A stretch of 64,000 nt of DNA from Erpobdella octoculata (taxonomy: Eukaryota; Annelida; Clitellata; Hirudinida; Erpobdellidae). This document shows positions 54,106-64,000 of this stretch, in pieces. The stretch spans positions 24,836,515 to 24,900,514 of the forward strand of contig OZ022238.1 in NCBI GenBank assembly GCA_963978895.1, read 5' to 3'. The notes beneath the pieces were generated by a model that saw only the letters and a list, made by a program, of their open reading frames with translations, searched no databases and was not told the DNA's origin. The position numbers and the translations under genes were made by a program. Each line of letters begins with the position of its first letter. The first letter of the stretch is position 1.

Positions 54106-54912
54106 GATTGAAATGATGATGGTCCATTTTCTAAAATAATTTCAATTTGTTTTAATAAAAACTCATTCAAAGATGTCTATAAATAAATTAAAAAGTGTAC
54201 AGTACTGTACAGCCACACTACTACTATTTACTACTTTTTTATTAATAACCAATACCTGAAGATGCAAAGACTCCTTGAGCATAGACAATGATATATACTC
54301 ATAAAATTATTATTGGCATTTTATTCAAACTAGGATAGTTGAAGTTTAACCAGTTAAGGTAATTTCATTACAAATAACTACTAGAACACAGATTTAAACT
54401 TTAAAATTTTAAAAGTTTATTTAAACTTTAAACACATTGTTAGACATCTTCTGGCTGCGCAACACTATAGTTTGTCGCCATATTCAGCTTTGTTTGCAAG
54501 AAGTTCTTTTAAATGATTATTAATAAGCCAGATACCCCAGAAAATCGATGACCTATAAAATAAAGAGTAAGCATTTCTCACTGACCCAATTAGGAAGCCA
54601 TATTGCCTGAATATAAACAACGTTACAGCTCTCAAAAATGGTGAAATACAAAAATGATTTCACAGCCGAGTACAAGAATATGTCATTTTTTAAAATAAAA
54701 CATTTAAAAGTATTTTTTAAATTATGTTTTTTTTAATTCTCATTTTTTCCAAGCATCTTATTCCCATTCCCATCCTTCCCATTTCCATGCGTCCACAGCC
54801 CAGATTTTTTTTCCTTAAAAAACATAAAGCAATACACGAAAATCTAATAGACTTTTCCAGTTTATCATAAAAATAGTCAATGGAACAAGTAAAGATAAAA
54901 AATAATTTAAAA

Positions 54913-54958
54913 AAAAGCTTTTATTTGCCTCTTTATCTGAGTCAACGAACCAAAATGA
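54913..54958. repeat. Short dispersed repeat (GCCTCTTTATCTG family), copy 3
   Basis: It contains AAGCTTTTATTTGCCTCTTT then ATCTGAGTCAACGAACCAAA, and stops where the LINE at 54965 begins. The preceding 54140-54912 is the receptor's upstream region and shows no recognisable promoter motif. Confidence 0.6.
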
Positions 54959-54964
54959 ACAATC

Positions 54965-56028
54965 AATTGGAATAAATTCCGTTGCTCTCCTGTGGATCAG
55001 TTCATATCTCCGCGGTCGCAGACAACGTATTCGGTACAATGGTGACCTCTCCGGTTGGTCTTTTGTCGAGTGTGGCGTCCCTCAAGGCTCGATTCTTGGA
55101 CCGCTGTTTTTCCTTGTATACACTTCGAGTGTCTTTGGCCTGGCCATTCAGCATGGTTTCGAGATTCAGGGCTATGCTGATGACTTGCAGATCTACGGCC
55201 ACTGCGACGTTCAAGACATTGGCTTGCTTACGGTTCGACTGGACGGCTAGCTGTGTTTCCGCGATCACGCAATGGGTGAAATGCAATAGATTAAAACTCA
55301 ACGCTTCCAAAACAGAAGTCATTCTTCTGGGTTCACCTGGGCGTCTAACGCATATCTCCTTCAAGGAAATCAACATAGCCGGAAACGCTATTCGTCTTGT
55401 TGACAATGTTCGCAACCATGGGATTACCATCGACTCTTCGTTAACTTTCAGCAAACATGTAGCAAACGTGGTCAAAACCAGCTACTACCATCTGCGACAG
55501 ATGAGGTCAATTCGAAACTCTCTAGCGGTTGTTCCTTTTCACGCCCTGGCCCGCGCTTTGATCTTGCCTAGGCTGAATTATTGCAACGGTCTACTTAGTG
55601 GAATTCCAGACCTATTAATTAAACAACTCGACGGTGTCATGCGTGCTGCTGCTAGACAGATTCTTCGACTGCCCCGGTTTAGTCATGTCACGAGGGCAAT
55701 GTGCGATCAACTGCACTCGCTGGACATGAAAGCATGCATCGATTTTAAGCTCTCTCTAACTGCGTTCCGCTGTCTGCATGTCCTGGCACCAGAGTACCTC
55801 TCCAGTCTGTGCATCACGGTGTCTCAGCTTCCGGGACGATCTCATCTTCTTCGTTCAATCTCTTCTAGTGAGCTTCTTGTTCCATCATGCAGAACCAAGA
55901 CGTTCGGACCGAGGGCATTTGCAGTCGCCTGCCCAATAACGTGGAGCAACCTGCCAGAGGAACTTACCGACCCTTTCTGTTTTCAAGAAGAAGCTCAAGA
56001 CCTTTTAGTTCTCTCGAATGTTAAATAG
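54965..56028 (+). mobile_element. Jockey/CR1-like LINE, 3' half of reverse transcriptase
   Basis: The first frame (54965-55250) reads SYLRGRRQRIRYNGDLSGWS, ECGVPQGSILGPLFF, and the catalytic GYADDLQIYGHC, then a stop. After a frameshift the frame ending at 56028 continues with WVKCNRLKLNASKTEVILLG, SLTFSKHV, MRSIRNSL, LILPRLNYCN, and WSNLPEEL, the normal C-terminal order. It is 5'-truncated and broken by that frameshift, with a second likely shift near the end. GC content is higher than the surroundings. Confidence 0.88.
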
Positions 56029-56148
56029 AATTTGACCTTTTGAATTTTGACATTAGATTCATTTGTTTTTCATTTCGGCGCTGTTTGCCCCGTGCTCTGA
56101 GAAAATTTATTTTTAGAGAACACGTTAATAGCATAATATATATATATA

Positions 56149-57057
56149 CTAGCGGGGTTACCCGGCGTTGCCCGGGGTTTTTAGAGGTTTTTCTAATGTT
56201 TGTCTCTCTCGCTCCCGTTCCCTTCTCCACTTTCCCGTTTTCGTAGCGTTCCCGGTCGCATTTCCGCTCTCGGTCGTTTTCCAGCTCCCGGTCGCTTTCC
56301 CGCTCAGAAGTTCTGTTATCGATTTTCTCTCTTGCTCGCGTTTCCTTCCAAGCTTGCTCTCCCGATTCCAGTCGCTTTCCGCGTTCCCGGTCGCTTTCCG
56401 CGTTCCCGGTCGCTTTCCGCGTTCCCGGTCGCTTTCCCGTTCCCGGTCGCTTTCCCTTTCCCGGTCGCTTTCCCGTTCTCGGTCGCTTTCCCGTTCCCGG
56501 TCGCTTTCCCGTTCCCGGTCGCTTTCCCGTTTCCGGTCGCTTTCCCGTTCCCGCTCACGCTTGCTCTCCCGTTCCCGGTCATGCTTGCTCTCCCATTCCC
56601 GGTCACGGTAGCTCTCCCGTTCCCGTTTCCGTTCCCGCTCATTTTCTCTTTTACATTCTTTCATAACTTCTGTTAGCCTATAAAACGCAAAATAGATTTG
56701 CTAAGACTATATATATATATATATGAATGTTTGTGGGTTAGTTTGTCTATTATAGAAACGGGAAAGCACCCGGAACGGACAGCGAGCGGGAACAGAAAAG
56801 CAAGCGTGAGCGGGAATGGGAAAGCAAACGTGAGCGGGAACGGGGCAGCGACCGGGACGGGAAAACGACCGGGAGCGGGAAAGCGACCGGGAGCGGGAAA
56901 GCGACCGGGAGCGGGAAAGCGACCGGCAGTGGGAAAACGACCGAAAACGGAAAAGCTAACAGGAGTGGGAAAGCAGGTGGGAAAGGAAACGGGAGAGAAA
57001 GAGACAAACATTAGAAAAACCTCAAAAAACCTGGGCAACGCCGGGTATCTCCGCTAG
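56149..57057. mobile_element. Composite double-ended Helitron, copy D (909 bp, both ends intact)
   Basis: The left end is CTAGCGGGGTTACCCGGCG then TTGCCCGGGG; the right end is CTGGGCAACGCCGGG, TATCTCCG, CTAG. Relative to copies A-C the whole unit is inverted: the minisatellite at 56200-56660 corresponds to their right arm and 56760-57000 to their left arm, around the same centre (TAGCCTATAAAACG, GATTTGCTAAGAC, GAATGTTTGTGGGTTAGTTT). So the unit occurs in both orientations at separate loci. Confidence 0.85.
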
Positions 57058-57148
57058 TACATACATAAACACACACACAGACACACATACATGCACATAC
57101 ACATACATACATACACACATACATACGCACATACATATATATATATAG

Positions 57149-57606
<458 letters not shown>

Positions 57607-57720
57607 GTGCATGTATGTGTGTCTGTGTTTATGTATGTATGTATGTATGTATGTGTTTTTTACAATATTTCGGCACTGATTGCTTATTCAAAGTATGTAT
57701 GTGTGTGTATGTATCTATGT

Positions 57721-58487
57721 AGGTATGTAGGTATGTATGTATGTATGTATGTATGTATGTATGTATGTATGTATGTATGTATGTATGTATGTATGTATGT
57801 ATGTATGTATGTATGTATGTATGTATGTATGTATGTATGTATGTATGTATGTATGTATGTATGTATGTATGTATGTATGTATGTATGTATGTATGTATGT
57901 ATGTATGTATGTATGTATGTATGTATGTATGTATGTATGTATGTATGTATGTATGTATGTATGTATGTATGTATGTATGTATGTATGTATGTATGTATGT
58001 ATGTATGTATGTATGTATGTATGTATGTATGTATGTATGTATGTATGTATGTATGTATGTATGTATGTATGTATGTATGTATGTATGTATGTATGTATGT
58101 ATGTATGTATGTATGTATGTATGTATGTATGTATGTATGTATGTATGTATGTATGTATGTATGTATGTATGTATGTATGTATGTATGTATGTATGTATGT
58201 ATGTATGTATGTATGTATGTATGTATGTATGTATGTATGTATGTATGTATGTATGTATGTATGTATGTATGTATGTATGTATGTATGTATGTATGTATGT
58301 ATGTATGTATGTATGTATGTATGTATGTATGTATGTATGTATGTATGTATGTATGTATGTATGTATGTATGTATGTATGTATGTATGTATGTATGTATGT
58401 ATGTATGTATGTATGTATGTATGTATGTATGTATGTATGTATGTATGTATGTATGTATGTCTGTATGTATGTATGTATGTATGTATG

Positions 58488-58517
<30 letters not shown>
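57721..58517. repeat. Long (GTAT)n microsatellite, about 199 units
   Basis: Nearly 800 bp of GTAT with one substitution (GTCT at about 58458) and two GTAG units at the start. It creates artificial open frames on both strands (MYVC and YIHT repeats). It probably expanded from the GTAT tract that follows the Helitron 5' module. Confidence 0.97.
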
Positions 58518-58518
<1 letters not shown>

Positions 58519-58687
58519 CTCCGCCTCGCTAATTGCGAGCCAGTCCCAAGCCTGGATAAAGGAGGAGGGACAGTTAAAAGGATCAAACTTTGATCCACGA
58601 CAGGAAGTACTTATGTGCTTCCTATATACAGCCAATTCAGTCTTAAAACACTATAAACCATCATAAAAAAAAAAAAAAAAAAAAATT
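58518..58687 (+). repeat. Unique island between GTAT arrays, poly(A)-ended
   Basis: A 165-bp GC-richer segment (CTCCGCCTCGCTAATTGCGA, GCCAGTCCCAAGCCTGGATA, AAGGAGGAGGG) ends in an A-run of about 23. The first motifs remind me of leader sequences of RTE-type LINEs, but this is from memory and unverified. A poly(A) end suggests a retroposed piece. Confidence 0.4.
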
Positions 58688-58977
58688 TATGTATGTATGT
58701 ATGTATGTATGTATGTATGTATGTATGTATGTATGTATGTATGTATGTATGTATGTATGTATGTATGTATGTATGTATGTATGTATGTATGTATGTATGT
58801 ATGTATGTATGTATGTATGTATGTATGTATGTATGTATGTATGTATGTATGTATGTATGTATGTATGTATGTATGTATGTATGTATGTATGTATGTATGT
58901 ATGTATGTATGTATGTATGTATGTATGTATGTATGTATGTATGTATGTATGTATGTATGTATGTATGTATGTATGTA
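58688..58977. repeat. (GTAT)n microsatellite, about 72 units
   Basis: A second perfect GTAT array in the same phase and strand as the array at 57721-58517, immediately after the poly(A) island. Confidence 0.97.
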
Positions 58978-59129
58978 GAATCGGATCTAGGGGGGGGGGC
59001 AACTGAGAGCGAAAGAATGAGCGGGAAAGCGACAGGGAACGGATAACGACCTGGAGCGGGAGCGCAAGCGGGAAGGAAACGGGAGCGAAAAAGAAACGCA
59101 TTAGGTAAACGTCTAAAAAACCCCGGGCA
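58978..59129 (+). mobile_element. Truncated Helitron 3' part
   Basis: After a G-run (58990-58999) comes a plus-sense minisatellite (GAGCGGGAAAGCGACAGGG type), then CGCATTAGGTAAACGTCTAA, and the first half of the hairpin (CCCCGGGCAA), cut by TATATATG. The sequence 59032-59130 is nearly identical to 60265-60344. A Helitron 5' module follows at 59155-59292. Confidence 0.7.
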
Positions 59130-59291
59130 ATATATATGTATGTATGTATGTCCTTTATGCATTGCTACACCATTCATCCGATCGTAATTAAATTTTCACA
59201 CAACTTTGAGAGTCAAGGGGAATCAAATATAGAGAAAAAAATTTGAAATCCGTCTCAAAATGAGCGGAGTGGAGCGGGTGAGCGAGCGGGG

Positions 59292-59292
<1 letters not shown>

Positions 59293-59370
<78 letters not shown>
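59293..59370. repeat. (TA)n tract
   Basis: About 39 TA units precede the single-ended Helitron at 59371. Confidence 0.95.
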
Positions 59371-60267
<897 letters not shown>

Positions 60268-61082
60268 TAACGACCTGGAGCGGGAGCGCAAGCGGGAAGG
60301 AAACGGGAGCGAAAAAGAAACGCATTAGGTAAACCTCTAAAAACCAGGGACGTAAATTAGGGGGGGGGGCAAAATTAAAATTTTGTTTACTTAGAATTTA
60401 CTATATATATTTTTTTAAAATTTTAACTTCACTCAACCTAGTGATGATTCAATGCGTATTGGAATCCTTCTGGCGTATGTAGACAATTTGTCCTCCCTGT
60501 TTTCCAAAATTTAATTTTTTTTTTACCTAGAGTTTACTATAGAAATTCCTGGTGAGGAGATGCATTTCAGAAATTTCAAAAAAACTGATGACCGGTGAGG
60601 GGTAGTCGTAAGTATTTTTCCAATTTTCTTTTTAAAACCCACTTTCTCTTCCCAAAAAAGCTACAACCATTTTCCAAAAAACAGGTATTATACCCAAAAA
60701 AATTTAAATTGATACTCTAGTTGGGGGATGCATCTTTCCACCCCTCCCTACTTGTACCTACGTATTTATAGAGATATTAAAGGTAATGTGTGTGTGAGAG
60801 CATTAGCTTATCACATCCAAGCCGCAGGAGCAATCTGAACAACATTTGACATGCAGGGTGACTTCATTGATGAAAAATGTTTGAAAAATTAATAAAATCT
60901 GTTATTTATTTGACGTTCCATTGGCAAAAAATAGAAAAAACTAAGCAAAAAAAACCCGGGTCACACCGGGTAACCCTGTCAGTATTAAGCTATAAAATGG
61001 CGGAAAAATTTTGCCCCCCCTGGAAAATGCTGAATTTACGTCCCTGCTAAAAACCCCGGGCAACGCCGGGTGCCCCCGCTAG
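60268..61082 (+). mobile_element. Helitron 3' part split by a nested hAT MITE
   Basis: The Helitron sequence GGTAAACCTCTAAAAAC (ending 60344) resumes at 61047 as CTAAAAACCCCGGGCAACG, then CCGGG, TGCCCCCG and CTAG at 61079-61082 before T. The 702 bp in between are the hAT MITE described separately. Removing the MITE and one copy of its 8-bp duplication restores the usual family spacing. Confidence 0.85.
60345..61046. mobile_element. hAT MITE (CAGGGACGTAAATT ends), nested in a Helitron
   Basis: The ends CAGGGACGTAAATTAGG and, reversed on the right, CAGGGACGTAAATTCAG are flanked by the perfect 8-bp duplication CTAAAAAC (60337-60344 and 61047-61054). The interior has GATGACCGG and TGATACTCTAGTTGGGGGAT blocks and a decayed hairpin-like ACCCGGGTCACACCGGGT at 60955-60972. 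There is no transposase frame. Confidence 0.88.
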
Positions 61083-61538
61083 TATCTATATAAATACGTT
61101 GGTACAAGCAGGGAAGGGTGAAGAGATGTATTCCCCACTAGAGTATCAATTGATTTTTTGGGTATAAAATCTGGTGTTTAGAAAATGACCGTAGCTTTTT
61201 TGAAAGGAGAAAGTGGAAGTCTTTGAAAACAATTTCGAAAAATACTTACGACTACCTCACCAGTCATCAGCTTTTTTGAAAAGAATGTGAAAAATTTCTG
61301 AAGTGCATCCCCCCCCCTCAAGAATTTATATAATAAACTCTAGGTAAAAAAATTAAATTTTTAAAATCGAAGAGGGGGCCAATTGTCTACAAACGCCAGA
61401 AAGATTCCTTTACCCATCGAATCATCACTAAAGTTAAAATTAAACAAATATATAGTAAACTCTAGGTAAAAAAAATTCAAATTTTGAAAATCAGGGAGCG
61501 GTAAATGCCTCCTCTGCCCTCCACAATTTACGTCCCTG
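61083..61538. mobile_element. Second, truncated copy of the CAGGGACG MITE (inverted)
   Basis: It shares ACTAGAGTATCAATTGATTT, TTTGGGTATAAAATC and CAGTCATCAGCTTTTTTGAA with the reverse of the copy at 60345-61046, and ends AATTTACGTCCCTG at 61538. Its other end is missing at the Helitron boundary. Confidence 0.7.
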
Positions 61539-61636
61539 CAATTTCTGTTACACGTGATCAATGAACGAATGAAACATGTTCACTGGGAAGTGATTTCAAT
61601 GGAGACTTGGATCATTCGCTCGATTCCTCTGTTTTG

Positions 61637-62814
61637 CAGGGGCGTAGCTAGGGGGGGGGGGGCAGGGGGGGCGAGCTGCCCCGGGCGCCATCTTGGGGGG
61701 GGGGCGCCGAAGAGGAAGATACAGTATATTCATGCTAGACTAACTCTCTCTCAAAGTTTGCGTAAGATGCAAGAAAAACAGTAGTTTCTTTCCTTGCATC
61801 AGGATGTCGTCCACAGTCTAGTTGTATATCTGCTGCTTCAGTCCATTTAGTTGTTCGGCAGCATCAAACCTGTTAGGTTCTTAGGAAGGGAATGGGGAGT
61901 GGAAATTCAACGACGAACAAGAAGAAGGAAACGCATGCTTGGAGAGTTGGCACGGGATGCCGGGCTTTCAGCTGAAGAAGAGGTATCACGAGTTATGAAA
62001 GGTGTGTTGGATAGATTTCAACAGGAACTAACAACGAGATTCATTCGTCTCACTGACTTAAACTCAAAATTCGGATTTTTACTGGATGTTAAAAATCTCA
62101 TCAAGAGCGATGATTTGGATATTCTTCGCGCAAATTGCTTAGATCTAGCTATTTTCTACGACACAGATGTTGATGGAAGAGAACTATTCAACGAAATATG
62201 CGACTGCAAAATGCTGCTAAACGCGAGAGGTGATGCTGATGCTTTACCATCGACCCTTGGAACTCATTTCTTTCATTGTGTCATATGGTGATGATGTTTT
62301 TCCAAACTTGCGCATTGCTCTGCAAATTCTTTTAACAATTGCAGTATCAATAGCCAGTTGCGAGCGTTTCTTCAGCAAGCTGAAGCTAATACTCTCGTAT
62401 CTTAGAGCATCTATGGGTCAGGATCGTCTTTCTGATCTTGCACTGCTAAGTGTCGAGAAGGAAACAGCTGAAAAAATCAACTTCGATGATATTATTAACA
62501 AATTTGCAAGCATGAAGACGAGAAAAATAAATTTGGTATAACGTACGTTTATTATCACGATAATTTTAAGAATGAATGGGCCGTTGTTATAGCTTGTAAC
62601 TCAACTGTTGGTTAGGCAAAGTACTGTAACGAACACGGACATTTTTACTGCGTCTGTAATACTCTGTATATAGATTAAAATTAAAATTCGTTTCACTTGA
62701 AATGGCTTCAAATTGTGTTTAACTTTAACTTCTTCATTGCAACTAGGGGAGGCCCGGGGGGGCGCAAAATTTATAGTTTCGCCCCGGGCGCCAAAAACCC
62801 TCGCTACGCCTCTG
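61637..62814 (+). mobile_element. hAT element with perfect 8-bp target duplication
   Basis: The ends CAGGGGCGTAGCTAGGG and (right, reversed) CAGAGGCGTAGCGAGGG are flanked by CTGTTTTG at 61629-61636 and 62815-62822. Inside, plus-strand frames 61851-62291 and 62230-62541 encode the C-terminal part of a hAT transposase: FIRLTDLNSKFGFLLDV, FPNLRIALQILLTI, the dimerisation core ASCERFFSKLKLILSYLRAS and RLSDLALLSVEKE. A frameshift lies near 62,265. The N-terminal and catalytic parts are deleted (1,178 bp in total), so it is non-autonomous. Confidence 0.93.
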
Positions 62815-62939
62815 CTGTTTTGCAGTGAAACTTAGCATCATATTATTCAACTCCAAGCCAAAAGAACCAAAATGTATTTTATATTTATTTAAAAAAAATT
62901 TGGTCTAATTTCTACCGAGGACACGTCCTCGGTGGTGTC

Positions 62940-63082
62940 CTCATTCTGGTAAGCGTGAACGGGGACGGGAAAGCGACCGGGAACGGGAGAGCGGGCGAGA
63001 ACGGGAGAGCAAGCGTGAGCGGGAACGGGGAGCAAGCGTGAGCGGGAACGGGAAAGCGACCGGGAACGGGAAAGCGACCGGG
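62940..63082 (+). repeat. Helitron-type minisatellite fragment
   Basis: About eight units of the 18-bp family (GAGAGCAAGCGTGAGCGGGA, GGGAAAGCGACCGGGAACG) lie without a Helitron hairpin or CTAG. They are flanked by AATTTC.../TTTTTACTTC, probably a captured or broken piece. The preceding 62823-62939 and following 63083-63395 show nothing recognisable apart from being the upstream region of the FERM gene. Confidence 0.75.
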
Positions 63083-63395
63083 AGTTTTTACTTCTAACAC
63101 AAAGTTTGTTAGAAGTATCTAAAAACTTTTTAGCACATGCAATTTAAAATAAATAAACCATAAAACAATATCTTTAGAGTCAAAACGAGATATTTCTTTG
63201 AGATATATGACAATATGACAACTTGCATTTAAATGACCCAATGCATCAATACTTCCGGTTTCACTGCAGACCTTAAACACAAATGTTTACCACAAAAGTC
63301 GGGGCGTAGGGTTCGCAAAACAAGATGCTTCTGGCGCTATTTTGAAGTTTTATTTGTTGACGGTTGAAAGAGTCATATTGTTTTTTTCTTAGAGT

Positions 63396-63854
63396 ATGTT
63401 TACTAAACTTTCAAAACGTGGTGCTAAAGAAGATAAAAATCTGTCATGTACAATTCGTTTCTTGGATGATTCGGAGCCCTTGTCATTTACTTATCAGGTT
63501 TTTGTTCATTGCTGTATAATATTAAATTATGACATATTTGCTGCAACCATTTTGGTTGTGTGTTCTTGTATAAATTATTGACAAGTGTCTACCAGAATTT
63601 TTATCTCAATCAAATAAATATTTACAGAAAGATACAAAAGGCCAAGAAATATTTGACCAGGTTTGTCACTGTTTAGATCTAGCAGAAAAGGACTACTTTG
63701 GTCTTAGGTATATTGACCTTGCCAAGCAACGAGTAAGTATAACAGATGGATAGATTTGGATCTGTGGAATACATTTTTTAATAATAATTAGTATCATGTG
63801 TTCACTTGCAGCATTGGCTCAACTTGTTAAAACCTCTTTGCCGACAGTTAAAAT
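63396..63854 (+). CDS. FERM-domain protein, 5' end (3 exons, continues off window)
   Basis: Exons 63396-63497 (34 codons), 63628-63732 (35 codons) and 63812-63854 (14 codons plus one base), with GT/AG sites and matching phases. The product begins [20 protein letters not shown], then [49 protein letters not shown] and [14 protein letters not shown]. This is the F1 (ubiquitin-like) lobe of a FERM domain, a membrane-cytoskeleton linker module. The pattern LLDDSE ... KGQ..FD..C..L.L.EKDYFG ... HWL..K is closest, from memory, to FRMD3/FRMD5 and EPB41L-type proteins; I cannot decide between them. The third exon's donor (AAAT|GTTAGA) is plausible but unconfirmed. Upstream, no promoter motif is evident. 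Confidence 0.85.
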
Positions 63855-64000
63855 GTTAGAATTTGACTTTGTTCATTGTAATATTATGTTATCGTTTTTA
63901 AAGTGCTTCCTACCAAGCTCAGAGGGGCTTTTTATGTGTTGTGTAAAAAAAAATATCTGACATGGTAAATTTTAATGAAATGACCTACAAGGAACATGCA

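Overview
This window is nuclear DNA of an invertebrate animal. It is AT-rich, intron-rich and crowded with transposons. Three host genes are clear: an ER glycoprotein-folding sensor, an NR1-type nuclear receptor and a FERM-domain protein. TTAGGG interstitial repeats, tRNA-like SINE pieces, CR1/RTE-like LINEs, hAT, mariner and MULE relics and many Helitrons fit a metazoan. The nuclear receptor makes a sponge or a non-animal unlikely. I cannot name the species.

Layout. Positions 1-17,725 (minus strand) hold the first 30 exons of a UDP-glucose:glycoprotein glucosyltransferase (UGGT). All splice phases agree. The gene runs off the left edge before its catalytic domain, and its introns carry a LINE, a mariner and a hAT-like element. 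Positions 17.7-25 kb have no host gene; they hold an interstitial telomeric repeat, a palindromic CTAGA-rich repeat, LINE scraps, a DUF4806-type relic and a 1.47-kb non-autonomous Helitron. Positions 25-37.6 kb are a nest of Helitrons whose bodies are 18-bp minisatellites, long (TA)n tracts, two gag-only LTR retrotransposons in inverted orientation, a TAA-flanked MITE and an inverted second copy of the 1.47-kb Helitron. Positions 37.6-40.4 kb hold a broken hAT transposase interrupted by a MULE-like element and by a 443-bp tandem duplication.

Positions 41,482-54,105 (minus strand) hold a complete nuclear receptor gene: 8 coding exons, 913 codons by my splicing. Its ligand-domain intron contains two Helitron helicase relics in opposite orientation, and other introns contain MITEs. 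Positions 54.9-63.1 kb are again repeats: a CR1/Jockey-like LINE, another composite Helitron, a roughly 800-bp (GTAT)n array, an RTE-like LINE tail, a hAT MITE nested in a Helitron, and a hAT element with a perfect 8-bp target duplication. From 63,396 (plus strand) a FERM-domain gene begins and runs off the right edge.

The most unusual structure is a family of 0.7-1.0-kb composite elements with a Helitron-type 3' end (GC hairpin plus CTAG) facing outward at BOTH ends, joined through one shared centre and carrying 18-bp minisatellites in opposite orientation. At least four copies share the same internal junction, so the double-ended unit appears to have multiplied as such. All exon calls come from reading splice sites and conserved protein motifs by eye; no database search was possible.
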